Source: CAVZLD01 sp964522605
GTDB lineage: Bacteria > Planctomycetota > Planctomycetia > Pirellulales > Pirellulaceae
Reading direction: 5' to 3'
Assembly: GCA_964522605.1 (NCBI GenBank)
Contig: CAZFWV010000054.1
Coordinates: 1-26,394, forward strand
DNA: 26,394 nt
How positions within the stretch are numbered: the stretch's first letter is position 1; each line of letters starts with the position of its first letter. This document shows, one piece after another, positions 1 through 8,668 of this stretch. The notes below the pieces were generated by a model. That model made no database searches and was not told the origin of the DNA. It was given only the letters and a program-made list of their open reading frames with translations. The translations under genes and the position numbers were made by a program.

Positions 1-77
1 GCAGCCGATTACCGGTCGTGCTGAAACAGCGTCTGGGCGAAAACGAGGATCCGTCGACCCCGGAGACGCAGCCCTAG
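1..77 (+). CDS. C-terminal tail of an unidentified protein (partial)
   Basis: Reading in frame from base 3, an open frame of 24 codons runs to a TAG stop at 75-77, ending in ...NEDPSTPETQP. The codons look like those of neighbouring genes and the hydrophilic, Pro/Thr/Glu-rich end resembles an ordinary protein C-terminus. It is cut by the left edge, so no domain is visible and no function is proposed. It converges on the PIN/TRAM gene, whose stop is at 141. A chance open frame of this length cannot be excluded. Confidence 0.35.
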   Translation, partial: SRLPVVLKQRLGENEDPSTPETQP

Positions 78-140
78 GGATGCGTGCATCGGCAACTTGT
101 GCAGTACACTGCGAACGACACCCTCTATCCGAGACCTGGC

Positions 141-1172
141 CTAATCGCCTTTGGTCTCTTCCTTGACCGCGCTCTCGTAGCGACCAAAAATCATCCGGCC
201 AGCGCTCGTTTGCAGCACACTGGTCACAGCGACTCGAGCCATCTCCTGGATGTGCGGTCGCCCGCCTTCGACGACAACCATCGTGCCGTCATCCAGATAA
301 CCAACGCCCTGCCCATCTTCCTCACCCGCCTTCACGATCTTGACCTTCAGGCTCTCACCCGGCAGGAAAATCGGCTTCAGCGCGTTGGACAAGTCGTTCA
401 GATTCAACACTTCAACATTGTGCAGGCGGGCCACTTTGTTCAGGTTGTAGTCGCCCGTAACCAGCTTTCCTTCGAGCCGCCGCGCGAGGAGGACGAGTTT
501 CATGTCGACCGGCTGTCCGGCCATCTCGGGCAACTCGCGGTCGAAGATCTGCAGGTCAACATTCGTGTTACTCCGCAGCCGATTCAGGATGTCCAATCCC
601 CGCCGTCCACGACTGCGGCGCAGTTTGTCATTGCTGTCTGCCACCCCCTGCAGCTCGGCCAAGACGAATCGCGGCATGATCAATTGATTATCCAAAATGC
701 CCGTCTCGACCACATCGGCGATCCGTCCATCAATGATCACGCTGGTATCCAAGATGTAGGGGCGCAACCCCTTCACTTCTTTCGCAAACTCGACGTAGGG
801 AATGATGAATCGGAAATCGTCCTGAGTCTGCATCAGAACACTGATGCACGTGTAACAGAGCACCATCCCCAGGACCAACTGGACCGCACTGCGATAGACA
901 TCGTCAACCAAAGGGGTCAAGGCGATCCCCGCGATGTAGGTCAGGAACAATCCGACCAACAGCCCAAAGTAGACTGCCGAAATAATGTCGATTCGCTTGC
1001 GGGGCAGCAGCACATCGATCGCAATGACCAAACATGCCAGACCGGTGACCGCCGCGAAAACCGCATACGGCGACCAGTTCGGCTCGAGGGGTGCGATGTC
1101 CGAACGAATCAACGTCACAGACAACCCAATGGCCACCAACAGGAAGGCACACCGGAGGAGAATCAGCCGCAT
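141..1172 (-). CDS. YacL-like membrane protein with PIN and TRAM domains
   Basis: Predicted membrane-anchored nuclease-like protein of the YacL family (integral membrane PIN/TRAM proteins). Four hydrophobic segments lie at about residues 3-22, 35-56, 63-85 and 97-115. A PIN domain follows at about 139-262, with the acidic residues expected of a metal-dependent ribonuclease fold: D142 in ILDTSVIIDGR, E173, D223 and D241. A TRAM-type RNA-binding segment occupies about 270-332. The length of 343 residues is close to the family norm. The ATG at 1172 is one base from the N gap, so the true start may lie inside it. It reads in the same direction as dgt across the gap and may be cotranscribed. The RNA substrate is not known; the family assignment is firm, nuclease activity is inferred from the residues. 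Confidence 0.85.
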   Translation of the reverse strand: MRLILLRCAFLLVAIGLSVTLIRSDIAPLEPNWSPYAVFAAVTGLACLVIAIDVLLPRKRIDIISAVYFGLLVGLFLTYIAGIALTPLVDDVYRSAVQLVLGMVLCYTCISVLMQTQDDFRFIIPYVEFAKEVKGLRPYILDTSVIIDGRIADVVETGILDNQLIMPRFVLAELQGVADSNDKLRRSRGRRGLDILNRLRSNTNVDLQIFDRELPEMAGQPVDMKLVLLARRLEGKLVTGDYNLNKVARLHNVEVLNLNDLSNALKPIFLPGESLKVKIVKAGEEDGQGVGYLDDGTMVVVEGGRPHIQEMARVAVTSVLQTSAGRMIFGRYESAVKEETKGD

Positions 1173-1173
1173 G

Positions 1174-1273
1174 NNNNNNNNNNNNNNNNNNNNNNNNNNN
1201 NNNNNNNNNNNNNNNNNNNNNNNNNNNNNNNNNNNNNNNNNNNNNNNNNNNNNNNNNNNNNNNNNNNNNNNNN
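1174..1273. other. Assembly gap of 100 N
   Basis: Exactly 100 consecutive N, the conventional placeholder for a gap of unknown length. It hides the 3' end of dgt and possibly the 5' end of the PIN/TRAM gene. Any frame read across it is artificial. Confidence 0.99.
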
Positions 1274-2391
1274 CGGCGGAACTGCTGCAGGCAATACCGG
1301 TCGGTCATACCCGCCAGGTAATCGGCGACCGCGCGACGCGGACCGACGTGCTCGGCACGGGCGGCAAACCGGGAGGGCAATTCAGAGGGGTGTCGCACCA
1401 GGTACTGGAATAGCGCACGCAACTGCTGCTGTACCTGTTGTCGCTCCTGAACCATCTGCGGGTGGCGATAAACACGCTCATACAGGAACGCTTCGAGAGC
1501 CTCTTTTTGCTGCTGACAATCAGAACTCGTCGTGATCGACACGCCGGCGGACCGCGCCTCACGGGCGTGGCGAAAAGCCCGCGTCTCCAGCAACTTTCGA
1601 CTCGTCCGAACAACGTTGCTCACCTGCTGATCAATCAGTTCATGCACTAACGTCCGACGCAGTTTTTTCCCCTGGAGCGGACCGAATCGATTGGCGACCG
1701 CCTGCTGACACTGCCGAACCAGGGCCAGCGACTGTAGCTCCTCCAACTGCAGCAATCCGAGCTGGACTGCGTCATCCACGTCGTGCGCGTCGTAGGTGAT
1801 GCTGTCCGCCACGTCGACGACTTGGGCCTCAAGCCAACCCGCGTCGGACCGCTGGGATTTTTGTGATCGCCCAAGCTGACTTTCGAGCACCTCGTGGGTC
1901 AGGTTCAGTCCGGGGAATTCCGGATAGGGATGCTCCAGTTCCCGCACGAGGGTCAGGGCAAACTGGTTATGCGAGAAACCTCCCTCATCCTCCAGACACT
2001 CCTGCAACGCATCCTCGCCGGCGTGACCGAAGGGCGGATGCCCAATGTCGTGTAACAGGGCAAGCGCTTCAATAAGATCTTCATTCAGCCGCAGTGCGCG
2101 CCCAATCGTCCGGGCAATCGACGCAACTTCCATGGTATGGGTAAGTCGGGTGCGGTAATAATCGCCCAGATTACCGGTGAAGACCTGCGTCTTCCCGCTT
2201 AGCCGGCGAAAGGCGGCCGAATGCAGAATTCGGTCTCGGTCTCGTTGAAACGGCCCCCGATAGGGGTGCGGCGATTCCGGGTGTTCGCGCCCGCTCGATT
2301 CCACACTGTGAAGGGCATACGGCGCCAGCAGAACGGCTTCGCGCTGCTCGTCGTTCGTCAGAGAATCCGCACGCTCGTCGGAACGCATCAT
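1274..2391 (-). CDS. dgt: Deoxyguanosinetriphosphate triphosphohydrolase-like protein (3' end lost in gap)
   Basis: HD-superfamily dNTP triphosphohydrolase, which cleaves a dNTP to deoxynucleoside and tripolyphosphate and helps set dNTP pools. Visible signature: an N-terminal PYRGPFQRDRDRILHS segment and RRLSGKTQVF, then the metal-binding set H85 (RLTHTMEV), H114-D115 (LLHDIGHPPFGHAGE) and the distal Asp at about 196 (ADSITYDAHDVDDA). About 370 residues can be read before the gap, ending in the family-typical AGMTDRYCLQQFR, so probably only a short C-terminus is missing. I chose ATG at 2391; a TTG two codons upstream (2397) and an ATG one codon downstream (2388) are alternatives, and none has a clear Shine-Dalgarno. 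It is divergent from uvrA (about 157 bp apart). The assignment to this class of dGTPase-like proteins is firm; preference for dGTP over other dNTPs cannot be read from the sequence. Confidence 0.9.
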
Positions 2392-2457
2392 CGGCAATTT
2401 ACAGCTGCTGTGGGTGATTTCGGCGGCGAGCGTCCGTCGCCTCGGCTCTCGTGAGAC

Positions 2458-2486
2458 TTGCCGGAAATTGGGGGGTCTGGTACGGT
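2458..2486 (+). promoter_or_regulatory. Possible sigma70-type promoter for uvrA
   Basis: TTGCCG (2458-2463), a 17-bp spacer, and TACGGT (2481-2486) lie in the divergent dgt/uvrA spacer, about 63 bases upstream of the uvrA GTG. The -35 matches consensus at 4 of 6 and the -10 at 3 of 6, so this is weak. I saw no E. coli, Bacillus or alphaproteobacterial type LexA box here. Confidence 0.25.
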
Positions 2487-2548
2487 AACAAGTTTAGCGT
2501 CCGTCCTTTGGGAAGGGCAGAGCAACTGGAAAGCCCTGGACATCTGCC

Positions 2549-5404
2549 GTGCGATCTCCTCTCGCCACCGACGAAGCGGTCCTGCAAAACGGATCAGTCC
2601 ATATTCGCGGCGCCTGTGTCCACAACCTGAAGAACCTGAGCCTCGACATCCCGCGGAACCGCTTCGTCGTGATTACGGGGCCCAGCGGATCGGGCAAGAG
2701 TTCTCTGGCCTTCGACACGTTGTATGCCGAGGGCCAGCGGCAATTTGTGGAAAGCCTGTCGGTATACGCGAGGCAGTTTCTCGACCAACTCCAGCGGCCG
2801 GAGGTGGATTTGATCGAAGGCCTGCAGCCGACGATCTGCATCGACCAGCGAGCCGCCCAGCTGAATCGCCGCAGCACGGTCGCGACGGTCACCGAAATCT
2901 ACGACTACCTCCGACTGCTGATGGCCCGCCTGGGCCAACCTCATTGCTATCGGTGCGGCGCCGAGATCCGCCAGCAGTCCGTCGAACAGATTCAGGACCG
3001 GGTGATGGAAATGCCCGAGGGCACCAAGGCGATGATTATGGCGCCGATGGTTCGCGGGCGGAAAGGAAGCCATAAGGAGGTCTTTGCCCGAATTCGCAAG
3101 GCGGGTTTCGTCCGGGCCCGGATCGACGGCACGGTGCTCGATCTGGAACAAACGCCGACGCTTTCGCCACGCCGCAACCATCACATCGACGCGATCGTCG
3201 ACCGGGTCATCATCCGCTCCGGCGTGCGTGCACGGATCGCCGAATCGGTCCGGCTGGCGGTTGAGCACGGGGACGGGCTGGCCGTCGTCTGTTACTTGAC
3301 GCCCGAACAGGAGGCCCGCGAAGGAACTCGAACGCAGTGGCCAAGTGAGTTGTTCAGCGTCAAGTATGCCTGCCCGAACTGCAACCTGAGTTATGAGGAG
3401 CTTGAGCCGCGAACGTTCAGTTTCAACAGTCCCTACGGCGCATGTCCGGTGTGCGAGGGATTAGGCGCCGTGGAGGAATTCGACCCCGAGCTCGTGCTGC
3501 CTCGGATGGAATTGAGCATCGATCAGGGCGCGATTGAACCGTGGAAAGCCCTCAGCGCCTCGGTCGTGCGACAACAGCGGGAAATCCTCAGCCGTTTCCT
3601 GGAGTCGCGTGGTGCAGCCGTTACGACGCCTCTGGCTGAGTTGTCCGATTCCGTACTGCATCACCTGATACATGGCGACGATCACAAGTTCCGCGGACTG
3701 CTCATGCTGCTGGAAAAGGAGCTGTCGACAACGACCAGCCAGAAGCGAATCACCGCATTGCAGGGTTTTCGTGGCATTGTCACCTGTCAGGCCTGCCAGG
3801 GTTCGCGTCTGCGACCCGAGGCAACCAGCGTCCGGCTGCACGGCCGAGGAATCCACGAGATTGTGGGACTTTCGATTGAGAAAGCCCATACCTTCTTTCA
3901 GGAATTCCAGACGGTCTCGAGCAAGCCCGAGATTTCGCGACCGCTGATTCGAGAGATCAACAATCGCATGCAGTTCCTCGAGAAAGTCGGCGTCAGCTAC
4001 CTGACGCTCGACCGTCCTGCTGAATCGCTCAGCGGAGGCGAACTGCAGCGAGTGCGGCTCGCCACCAGCATTGGGTCCGGTCTGGTCGGCGTCTGCTACA
4101 TCCTCGATGAACCGTCGATCGGTCTGCACCATCGGGACAATCAGCGATTGATCGAAGCGCTCCGGGAACTTCAGAAGCTGGGCAATACCGTGCTCGTAGT
4201 CGAACACGATGAAACGATGATGCGGCAGGCAGACCAACTGATCGACATGGGTCCCGGTGCTGGACAGGAAGGCGGGCAGGTCGTCGCACAAGGCCCCCCT
4301 CTTGAGATCAGTGACGGAACCGATTCGGTCACGGGTCGATTTCTCGCCGGTCGCGAAGCGATTCAAGTGCCCAAGAAGCGACGACGGACCGCGAAAAGCC
4401 GCTCCATTGTGCTAGAGGGAGCTCGGATCAATAACCTGCAGAACATTGACGTCCGCTTCCCACTCGGTGCGCTGGTCTGCGTCACGGGAGTCAGCGGCTC
4501 CGGAAAAAGCTCGCTGGTCAACGAGACGTTTGCCCCCGCGCTGATTCGTCGTCTGGGTGGATCCGCACCGCGCCCGGGACTGCACAGCAGTCTGCGCGGC
4601 GCGTCCCAAATTGACAAAGTCGTGCCGATCGACCAGTCGCCCATCGGCCGGACGCCTCGCAGTAACCCCGCGACCTACACGGGCGTATTCGACGAGATTC
4701 GCAAGATTTTCGCCGGCACGCGCGAGGCAAAACAGCGAGGATTTGGCGTCAGTCGATTCAGCTTCAACGTCAAAGGCGGCCGTTGCGAAGCCTGTCAGGG
4801 CCAGGGCGTGCAGAAGATCGAAATGAGTTTTCTGCCCGATCTGTATGTGACTTGCGACGAATGCCGCGGAGCACGCTTCAATTTGCAGACGTTGCGCGTG
4901 CGCTATCGCGGACGCTCCATCGCCGACGTGCTGGACATGAGTGTGGCGGATGCCGTTGCGTTCTTCGAGAACTTCGTCACCACCTCGCGCCTGCTGCAGA
5001 CGTTGCAGGATGTCGGACTGGGCTACCTGCCCCTCGGCCAGCCCTCCACCACGCTGTCGGGCGGTGAAGCACAGCGAGTCAAGCTCGCCACCGAGTTGGC
5101 ACGGGTCGACACCGGACGAACACTTTATCTGTTGGACGAGCCAACGACCGGGCTGCACTTCGTGGATATCCAGCGCTTGCTGGGCGTATTGAATCGACTG
5201 GTCGACAAGGGAAACACGGTTGTCGTTATCGAGCATAACCTCGACATCATCAAGTCGTGCGACTGGATCATCGACCTCGGACCAGAAGGCGGGGAGGCGG
5301 GCGGGCGACTGGTCGCTGACGGAACACCCGAACAGGTCGCCGCCATCGCCGAAAGCTTCACCGGTCAGGCGTTGCGCAGCGTCCTGGATGATGCCGCGGC
5401 ATAG
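2549..5404 (+). CDS. uvrA: Excinuclease ABC subunit A
   Basis: DNA damage-recognition ATPase of nucleotide excision repair; a UvrA dimer loads UvrB at lesions. The 951-residue length is standard. It has two ABC modules: Walker A GPSGSGKS at 44-51 and GVSGSGKS at about 647-654, with signature motifs LSGGELQRVRLA and LSGGEAQRVKLA. Zinc-binding cysteines are at C275/C278...C299/C302 and at C746/C749...C769/C772, the latter being the module needed for DNA binding. A further CYRCG pair lies near 133-136. All expected nucleotide and zinc ligands are intact, so it should be functional. The start is GTG at 2549, without a convincing Shine-Dalgarno; the family-conserved part begins near residue 18 (VHIRGACVHNLKN), so the first residues are uncertain. 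It runs alone on this strand, divergent from dgt and convergent with gapA. Confidence 0.97.
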   Translation: MRSPLATDEAVLQNGSVHIRGACVHNLKNLSLDIPRNRFVVITGPSGSGKSSLAFDTLYAEGQRQFVESLSVYARQFLDQLQRPEVDLIEGLQPTICIDQRAAQLNRRSTVATVTEIYDYLRLLMARLGQPHCYRCGAEIRQQSVEQIQDRVMEMPEGTKAMIMAPMVRGRKGSHKEVFARIRKAGFVRARIDGTVLDLEQTPTLSPRRNHHIDAIVDRVIIRSGVRARIAESVRLAVEHGDGLAVVCYLTPEQEAREGTRTQWPSELFSVKYACPNCNLSYEELEPRTFSFNSPYGACPVCEGLGAVEEFDPELVLPRMELSIDQGAIEPWKALSASVVRQQREILSRFLESRGAAVTTPLAELSDSVLHHLIHGDDHKFRGLLMLLEKELSTTTSQKRITALQGFRGIVTCQACQGSRLRPEATSVRLHGRGIHEIVGLSIEKAHTFFQEFQTVSSKPEISRPLIREINNRMQFLEKVGVSYLTLDRPAESLSGGELQRVRLATSIGSGLVGVCYILDEPSIGLHHRDNQRLIEALRELQKLGNTVLVVEHDETMMRQADQLIDMGPGAGQEGGQVVAQGPPLEISDGTDSVTGRFLAGREAIQVPKKRRRTAKSRSIVLEGARINNLQNIDVRFPLGALVCVTGVSGSGKSSLVNETFAPALIRRLGGSAPRPGLHSSLRGASQIDKVVPIDQSPIGRTPRSNPATYTGVFDEIRKIFAGTREAKQRGFGVSRFSFNVKGGRCEACQGQGVQKIEMSFLPDLYVTCDECRGARFNLQTLRVRYRGRSIADVLDMSVADAVAFFENFVTTSRLLQTLQDVGLGYLPLGQPSTTLSGGEAQRVKLATELARVDTGRTLYLLDEPTTGLHFVDIQRLLGVLNRLVDKGNTVVVIEHNLDIIKSCDWIIDLGPEGGEAGGRLVADGTPEQVAAIAESFTGQALRSVLDDAAA

Positions 5405-5412
5405 ATTGAAAC

Positions 5413-5477
5413 GTAGCCGAAGTCGTGAGACTTCGGAAGGAGCAGGCGACGATCCGAATTCTCACGAATTCGGCTAC
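5413..5477. repeat. Paired-hairpin repeat, family A copy 1 (uvrA/gapA convergent junction)
   Basis: Two 24-bp units in inverted orientation (5413-5436 and 5454-5477), each itself a perfect hairpin. Unit 1 has stem CCGAAGTC/GACTTCGG with loop GTGA; unit 2 has stem CCGAATTC/GAATTCGG with loop TCAC. The outer ends GTAG and CTAC also pair. A second copy lies at 13494-13576. It sits between two converging genes and could act on transcripts from both sides, although there is no T tract. Confidence 0.85.
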
Positions 5478-5493
5478 AAGCGGAGAAAGGGGT

Positions 5494-5524
5494 CAGGAGC
5501 CGCACACGGTTTGGGCGGCTCCTG
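5494..5524. terminator. Stem-loop between uvrA and gapA, possible terminator
   Basis: Perfect 9-bp stem CAGGAGCCG (5494-5502) / CGGCTCCTG (5516-5524) with a 13-base loop, 30 bp beyond the gapA stop and about 90 bp beyond the uvrA stop. It is symmetric enough to serve either strand. There is no T run, so Rho-independent termination is only a possibility. Confidence 0.4.
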
Positions 5525-5554
5525 CTGAATCGGCGACTGCAAAGCGCCTGACCG

Positions 5555-6574
5555 CTACAGCTTGGCGAACTTCGTAACCAGGTCGGCGGTCCGGACGCTG
5601 TAACCCCATTCGTTGTCGTACCAGCTGACGACCTTCACCATGTCGTCCTGCATGACTTGCGTCCAGGGCGCGGCGAAGATGGAGCTGTGGGCGTCGCCAA
5701 TGATGTCACTCGAGACGATCGCGTCTTCGGTGTAGCAAAGAATTCCCTTGAGCGGTCCTTCGGCGGCCGCCTTCATGGCCGCGTTGATTTCCGCCGCGGT
5801 CGCCTTCTTGGCCAGATCGACGGTCAGATCGACCACGCTGCCGGTGGCCACGGGTACGCGAAGGGCGATTCCAGTCAGCTTGCCCTTCAGGTCGGGAATG
5901 ACCAGACCGACGGCCTTCGCGGCACCCGTCGAGGTGGGGATGATATTCTGTGCCGCCGCCCGGGCTCGATACAGATCCTTGTGCGGCATGTCCTGCACAC
6001 CCTGGTCGTTCGTATAAGCGTGAACCGTCGTCATCAAGCCGCGCTCGATCCCGAAGGTCTCGTGCAGGACCTTCGCCACGGGCGCCAGGCAGTTCGTCGT
6101 GCAACTGGCGTTCGAGATGCACTTCATGCCCTTCGTCAATTTGTCGTCATTGACGCCCAGCACGACCGTCAGATCAGGCTCATCCTTGGCCGGAGCGCTC
6201 AGCACCACACGCTTGGCTCCCGCATCCAGGTGCGAGTCGTAGCCCGGCTTGCCTTCCTTCTTCCGCGCGGTGAAGACGCCCGTGCTTTCGATGACCACGT
6301 CGACGCCCAGGTCACCCCACGGTAGCTTGGCCGGGTCCCGTTCTTCGAAGACGCGAATCTTCTTTCCGTCGACGACCAGATTCTCCGCGTCGTAATCGAC
6401 CTTGCCGTTGAAGCGACGGTGAATGCTGTCGTACTTGAGCAAAGTGGCCAGCGTTTCGTTACTGGTCAGATCATTGATCGCAACGACCTCAAAATCCTTG
6501 GCGCGCTCCTGCATCACGCGAAAGGTCAACCGCCCGATACGCCCAAACCCGTTGATCGCAACCCGAATAGCCAC
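5555..6574 (-). CDS. gap: Glyceraldehyde-3-phosphate dehydrogenase, type I
   Basis: Cytosolic glycolytic enzyme: glyceraldehyde-3-phosphate + NAD + phosphate to 1,3-bisphosphoglycerate. The N-terminal Rossmann fold starts at VAINGFGRIGR. The catalytic Cys is C158 in SNASCTTNCLAP and the partner His is H185 in TVHAYTND. D35 after the second strand (VAINDL) favours NAD over NADP. The C-terminus carries SWYDNEWGYSVR. The length of 339 residues is typical. The start is GTG at 6574, supported by AGGAG at 6584-6588 on the minus strand with a 9-base spacer, and by a promoter further upstream. No other glycolytic gene is adjacent; it is divergent from the methyltransferase and convergent with uvrA. 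Confidence 0.97.
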   Translation of the reverse strand: MAIRVAINGFGRIGRLTFRVMQERAKDFEVVAINDLTSNETLATLLKYDSIHRRFNGKVDYDAENLVVDGKKIRVFEERDPAKLPWGDLGVDVVIESTGVFTARKKEGKPGYDSHLDAGAKRVVLSAPAKDEPDLTVVLGVNDDKLTKGMKCISNASCTTNCLAPVAKVLHETFGIERGLMTTVHAYTNDQGVQDMPHKDLYRARAAAQNIIPTSTGAAKAVGLVIPDLKGKLTGIALRVPVATGSVVDLTVDLAKKATAAEINAAMKAAAEGPLKGILCYTEDAIVSSDIIGDAHSSIFAAPWTQVMQDDMVKVVSWYDNEWGYSVRTADLVTKFAKL

Positions 6575-6631
6575 TTTTCTGTACTCCTATCGTCTACAGA
6601 TCTTCGCCAAAATAGCCAACACAAACCCCGG

Positions 6632-6660
6632 ATTATACTGGTGTTCGCCAGCCCCAACAA
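6632..6660 (-). promoter_or_regulatory. Sigma70-type promoter of gapA
   Basis: Read on the minus strand: TTGTTG (6655-6660), a 17-bp spacer, then a perfect TATAAT (6632-6637). Transcription would start near 6625, giving a leader of about 50 bases that includes the AGGAG before the GTG start. The -10 matches 6 of 6, the -35 3 of 6, and the spacing is ideal. This is the best promoter I see in the window and fits a highly expressed glycolytic gene. Confidence 0.6.
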
Positions 6661-6710
6661 TGGGCCGGCGAGGCGTGCACGGCCCTGGAAATCCCGGAAG
6701 AAAATGCTCG

Positions 6711-7505
6711 ATGACTTCGTCAGATCCAACTTCTTGGCAGCTCCCGCCCGGTGTCCCCCGCGGCGTGTGGAATTACGCGCAGTCGGATGAGATCGCGCGC
6801 GATTACGACGAGGATCTGCGTCAGCACTCGCTCGCGGAGCTTGATCGTCAGATTGTGCAGCGTCACCGGCCCGCATCCGGAGTCGTCATCGATCTGGGGA
6901 GTGGCACCGGCCGAGCGCTGCTGCCATTGGTGCGGCAAGGTCTGTTCGGGCTCGCCGTCGATCTGTCACCAAAAATGCTCGACAGACTGCGGCAAAAGGC
7001 CGCGGAACAGGCCACGCCGCTTCCCCTGGCCTGCGTGCGTGCCAACCTGGTTGAACTGGACTGCTTGGCAGATGATGCGGCCGAGATGATTCTCTGCCTG
7101 TTCAGCACCCTGGGAATGATCGAAGGCCACGCCAACCGGCAGCGGGTCCTGCAGCACGCCGGGCGGATCCTCAAGCCGGGCGGCAAACTCGTGCTGCATG
7201 TGCACAATCGGTGGCACCGCCTGTTCGATCCGCAAGGTCGCCGCTGGCTATTGCGACAACTGCTGCCCGCCGTCCTGCGGCGCGAACCCCGCGGAGACAA
7301 CCGCTTCAGCTTCCGCCACATCCGCGATTTCTATCTGCACCTGTTTACCTGGGGCGAACTCCGCACGATGTTGCGTGTCGCGCGGTTCGATTTGCTGGAG
7401 TGCACGCCGGTCGGAACGGCCGCACAGGGCCGCCTGCCCCGTCCCTGGTTGCTCGGTGGCTGCCGAGCCAGTGGCTGGATCGTCGTCTGTCAGAAGCCCG
7501 CCTGA
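6711..7505 (+). CDS. Class I SAM-dependent methyltransferase
   Basis: 264-residue protein with the class I methyltransferase fold. Motif I is VVIDLGSGTGRALLPL (about 58-73), the SAM-binding glycine loop; the acidic residue after strand 2 is D84 in LAVDLSPKML. A post-motif II segment (AEMILCLFSTLGMIE) and the post-motif III turn RILKPGGKLVLHVHN follow. The C-terminal half (RRWLLRQLLPAVLRREPRGDNRF...) is basic. The substrate cannot be inferred. I chose ATG at 6711, with GGAAG 10 bases upstream. The open frame continues upstream through ATG 6660, but that would overlap the gapA promoter, and the family-like sequence begins after 6711. Its stop is only 8 bases from the stop of the convergent oxidoreductase gene. 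Confidence 0.85.
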   Translation: MTSSDPTSWQLPPGVPRGVWNYAQSDEIARDYDEDLRQHSLAELDRQIVQRHRPASGVVIDLGSGTGRALLPLVRQGLFGLAVDLSPKMLDRLRQKAAEQATPLPLACVRANLVELDCLADDAAEMILCLFSTLGMIEGHANRQRVLQHAGRILKPGGKLVLHVHNRWHRLFDPQGRRWLLRQLLPAVLRREPRGDNRFSFRHIRDFYLHLFTWGELRTMLRVARFDLLECTPVGTAAQGRLPRPWLLGGCRASGWIVVCQKPA

Positions 7506-7513
7506 CCATGATG

Positions 7514-8506
7514 CTACGGATACAGCACGATCTTTCCGGCGAGAGAGCCGGATTTCTGCAGCGTGTTTTCCTCCTGCAGCTGGTGGGCGGCGGCGGCTTC
7601 GGATAGCGGAAACTCGCGCGCGATGAGCGGCTTCAGCAGACCGCCTGCGAGCCACTGATTGATGTGGTCGGCGCACTGCTGTTGCTCTTGAGGAGTGGCC
7701 TTGAACATCACGAAACCGTGCAGTGAGCAACCTTTGACGTAGAACGGCCCGACAGGAAACGGCGGTCGTGCATCGCGTCCTGCCATCAGCACCAGTCGGC
7801 CCCGCTCGGCAAGGTATCCCACCAATTCGTCGAAATCCGGTTCCCGCTTCGTTTCCCAGACGACATTGACCCCGCCCGGGGAGAAAGACTGGAGTGCTTC
7901 GGCGACGTCCGACTGGCGGTAATTGATCACGCAGTCTGCCCCAAGTTGTTCACAGATCTTCACCTTCTCGTCACTTCCGGCGGTCGTCATCACCCGCGCA
8001 CCGACGGCTTTGGCCATCTGAACCACCATCGATCCAACGCCTCCCGATCCCCCGTGGGCGAAGACCGTTTCCGCCGCCTGCAGCCCGGCTTCATGAAAAA
8101 GTCCCAGGTGGGCGGTAATCCCCACCAGCGCGCAGGCTGCGGCCGCCGCGTCGGTTACGCCGGCCGGTGTCGGATAGAGCCAACATTCATCGACCGCACA
8201 ATACTCGGCAAACGTCCCCTGCCGCCCCAGCAAACCTTGGTTACTGCCCCACACCCGGTCACCCACCTGGAAGCGACTGGCCTCGGGACCCCGCGCAACG
8301 ACTTCGCCCGCCAGATCGCAACCCAGGATGAACGGTTGGGGCAGCGGCCAGTAGTTCGCCCCGGCGCGCAGATACGTGTCGATCGGGTTGACCGATACCG
8401 CCTTTACTTGCACCAAGACCTGCGTCCCCTCAGGTTCGGGCTGCGGCAGATCTCCATATCGAATGCAGTCGGGCGTGCCGGTCTGTTCGATGTAGGCCGC
8501 TTTCAT
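7514..8506 (-). CDS. Zinc-independent quinone oxidoreductase-type reductase (MDR superfamily)
   Basis: 330-residue medium-chain dehydrogenase/reductase of the NADPH:quinone reductase (QOR) branch. The N-terminal GroES-like part starts MKAAYIEQTGTPD and contains VSVNPIDTYLRAG and ILGCDLAGEVVARG. The Rossmann part has VFAHGGSGGVGSMVVQMAKAVGARVMTTA, the nucleotide-binding glycine loop. The catalytic-zinc ligands of alcohol dehydrogenases and the structural-zinc cysteine cluster are absent, as expected for QOR. I chose ATG at 8506 because GGGAG (8515-8519, minus strand) lies 8 bases upstream; an in-frame TTG at 8521 lacks such a site. A 53-codon frame immediately upstream overlaps this start by ATGA. 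The electron acceptor is unknown. Confidence 0.9.
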   Translation of the reverse strand: MKAAYIEQTGTPDCIRYGDLPQPEPEGTQVLVQVKAVSVNPIDTYLRAGANYWPLPQPFILGCDLAGEVVARGPEASRFQVGDRVWGSNQGLLGRQGTFAEYCAVDECWLYPTPAGVTDAAAAACALVGITAHLGLFHEAGLQAAETVFAHGGSGGVGSMVVQMAKAVGARVMTTAGSDEKVKICEQLGADCVINYRQSDVAEALQSFSPGGVNVVWETKREPDFDELVGYLAERGRLVLMAGRDARPPFPVGPFYVKGCSLHGFVMFKATPQEQQQCADHINQWLAGGLLKPLIAREFPLSEAAAAHQLQEENTLQKSGSLAGKIVLYP

Positions 8507-8664
8507 TGTGTGATCTCCCAATTCGCCAAGTCATGCAACCGCGTTTCGGAGTCTTCGTCGGGCACCTCGATCCTCAATGGCGAATTGAGATCGATGGGAT
8601 CCTCGAACAACAATCCCTCGATTCTTCGGATCTGCGATGCGGATTGCAAGGGGCGAGTAATCAC
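8503..8664 (-). CDS. Possible 53-residue protein coupled to the oxidoreductase gene
   Basis: From GTG at 8664 an open frame runs to TGA at 8503-8505, overlapping the ATG of the downstream reductase in an ATGA arrangement typical of translational coupling. A GAGG lies about 5 bases before the GTG. The product is acidic and well mixed in composition (for example EGLLFEDPIDLNSPLRIEV), unlike translated repeat DNA, and the start sits just outside the repeat block that begins at 8669. I recognise no domain. It could equally be leader sequence with a chance frame. Confidence 0.3.
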   Translation of the reverse strand: MITRPLQSASQIRRIEGLLFEDPIDLNSPLRIEVPDEDSETRLHDLANWEITQ

Positions 8665-8668
8665 CGCA

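Noticed and set aside
904..1273. Apparent C-terminal extension of the dGTPase across the gap
   Set aside because: The sequence beyond the N run is the PIN/TRAM gene in a wrong frame, joined only by the placeholder length.
84..1535. Long + strand open frame of 483 codons
   Set aside because: It is the antisense shadow of the PIN/TRAM and dgt genes and runs through the N gap; both genes have clear family motifs on the minus strand.
2440..2548. LexA/SOS box upstream of uvrA
   Set aside because: No CTG-N10-CAG, GAAC-N4-GTTC or GTTC-N7-GTTC type site with good symmetry was found in the spacer.
6423..6710. N-terminal extension of the methyltransferase
   Set aside because: This part is antisense to gapA and its promoter, and is not methyltransferase-like.
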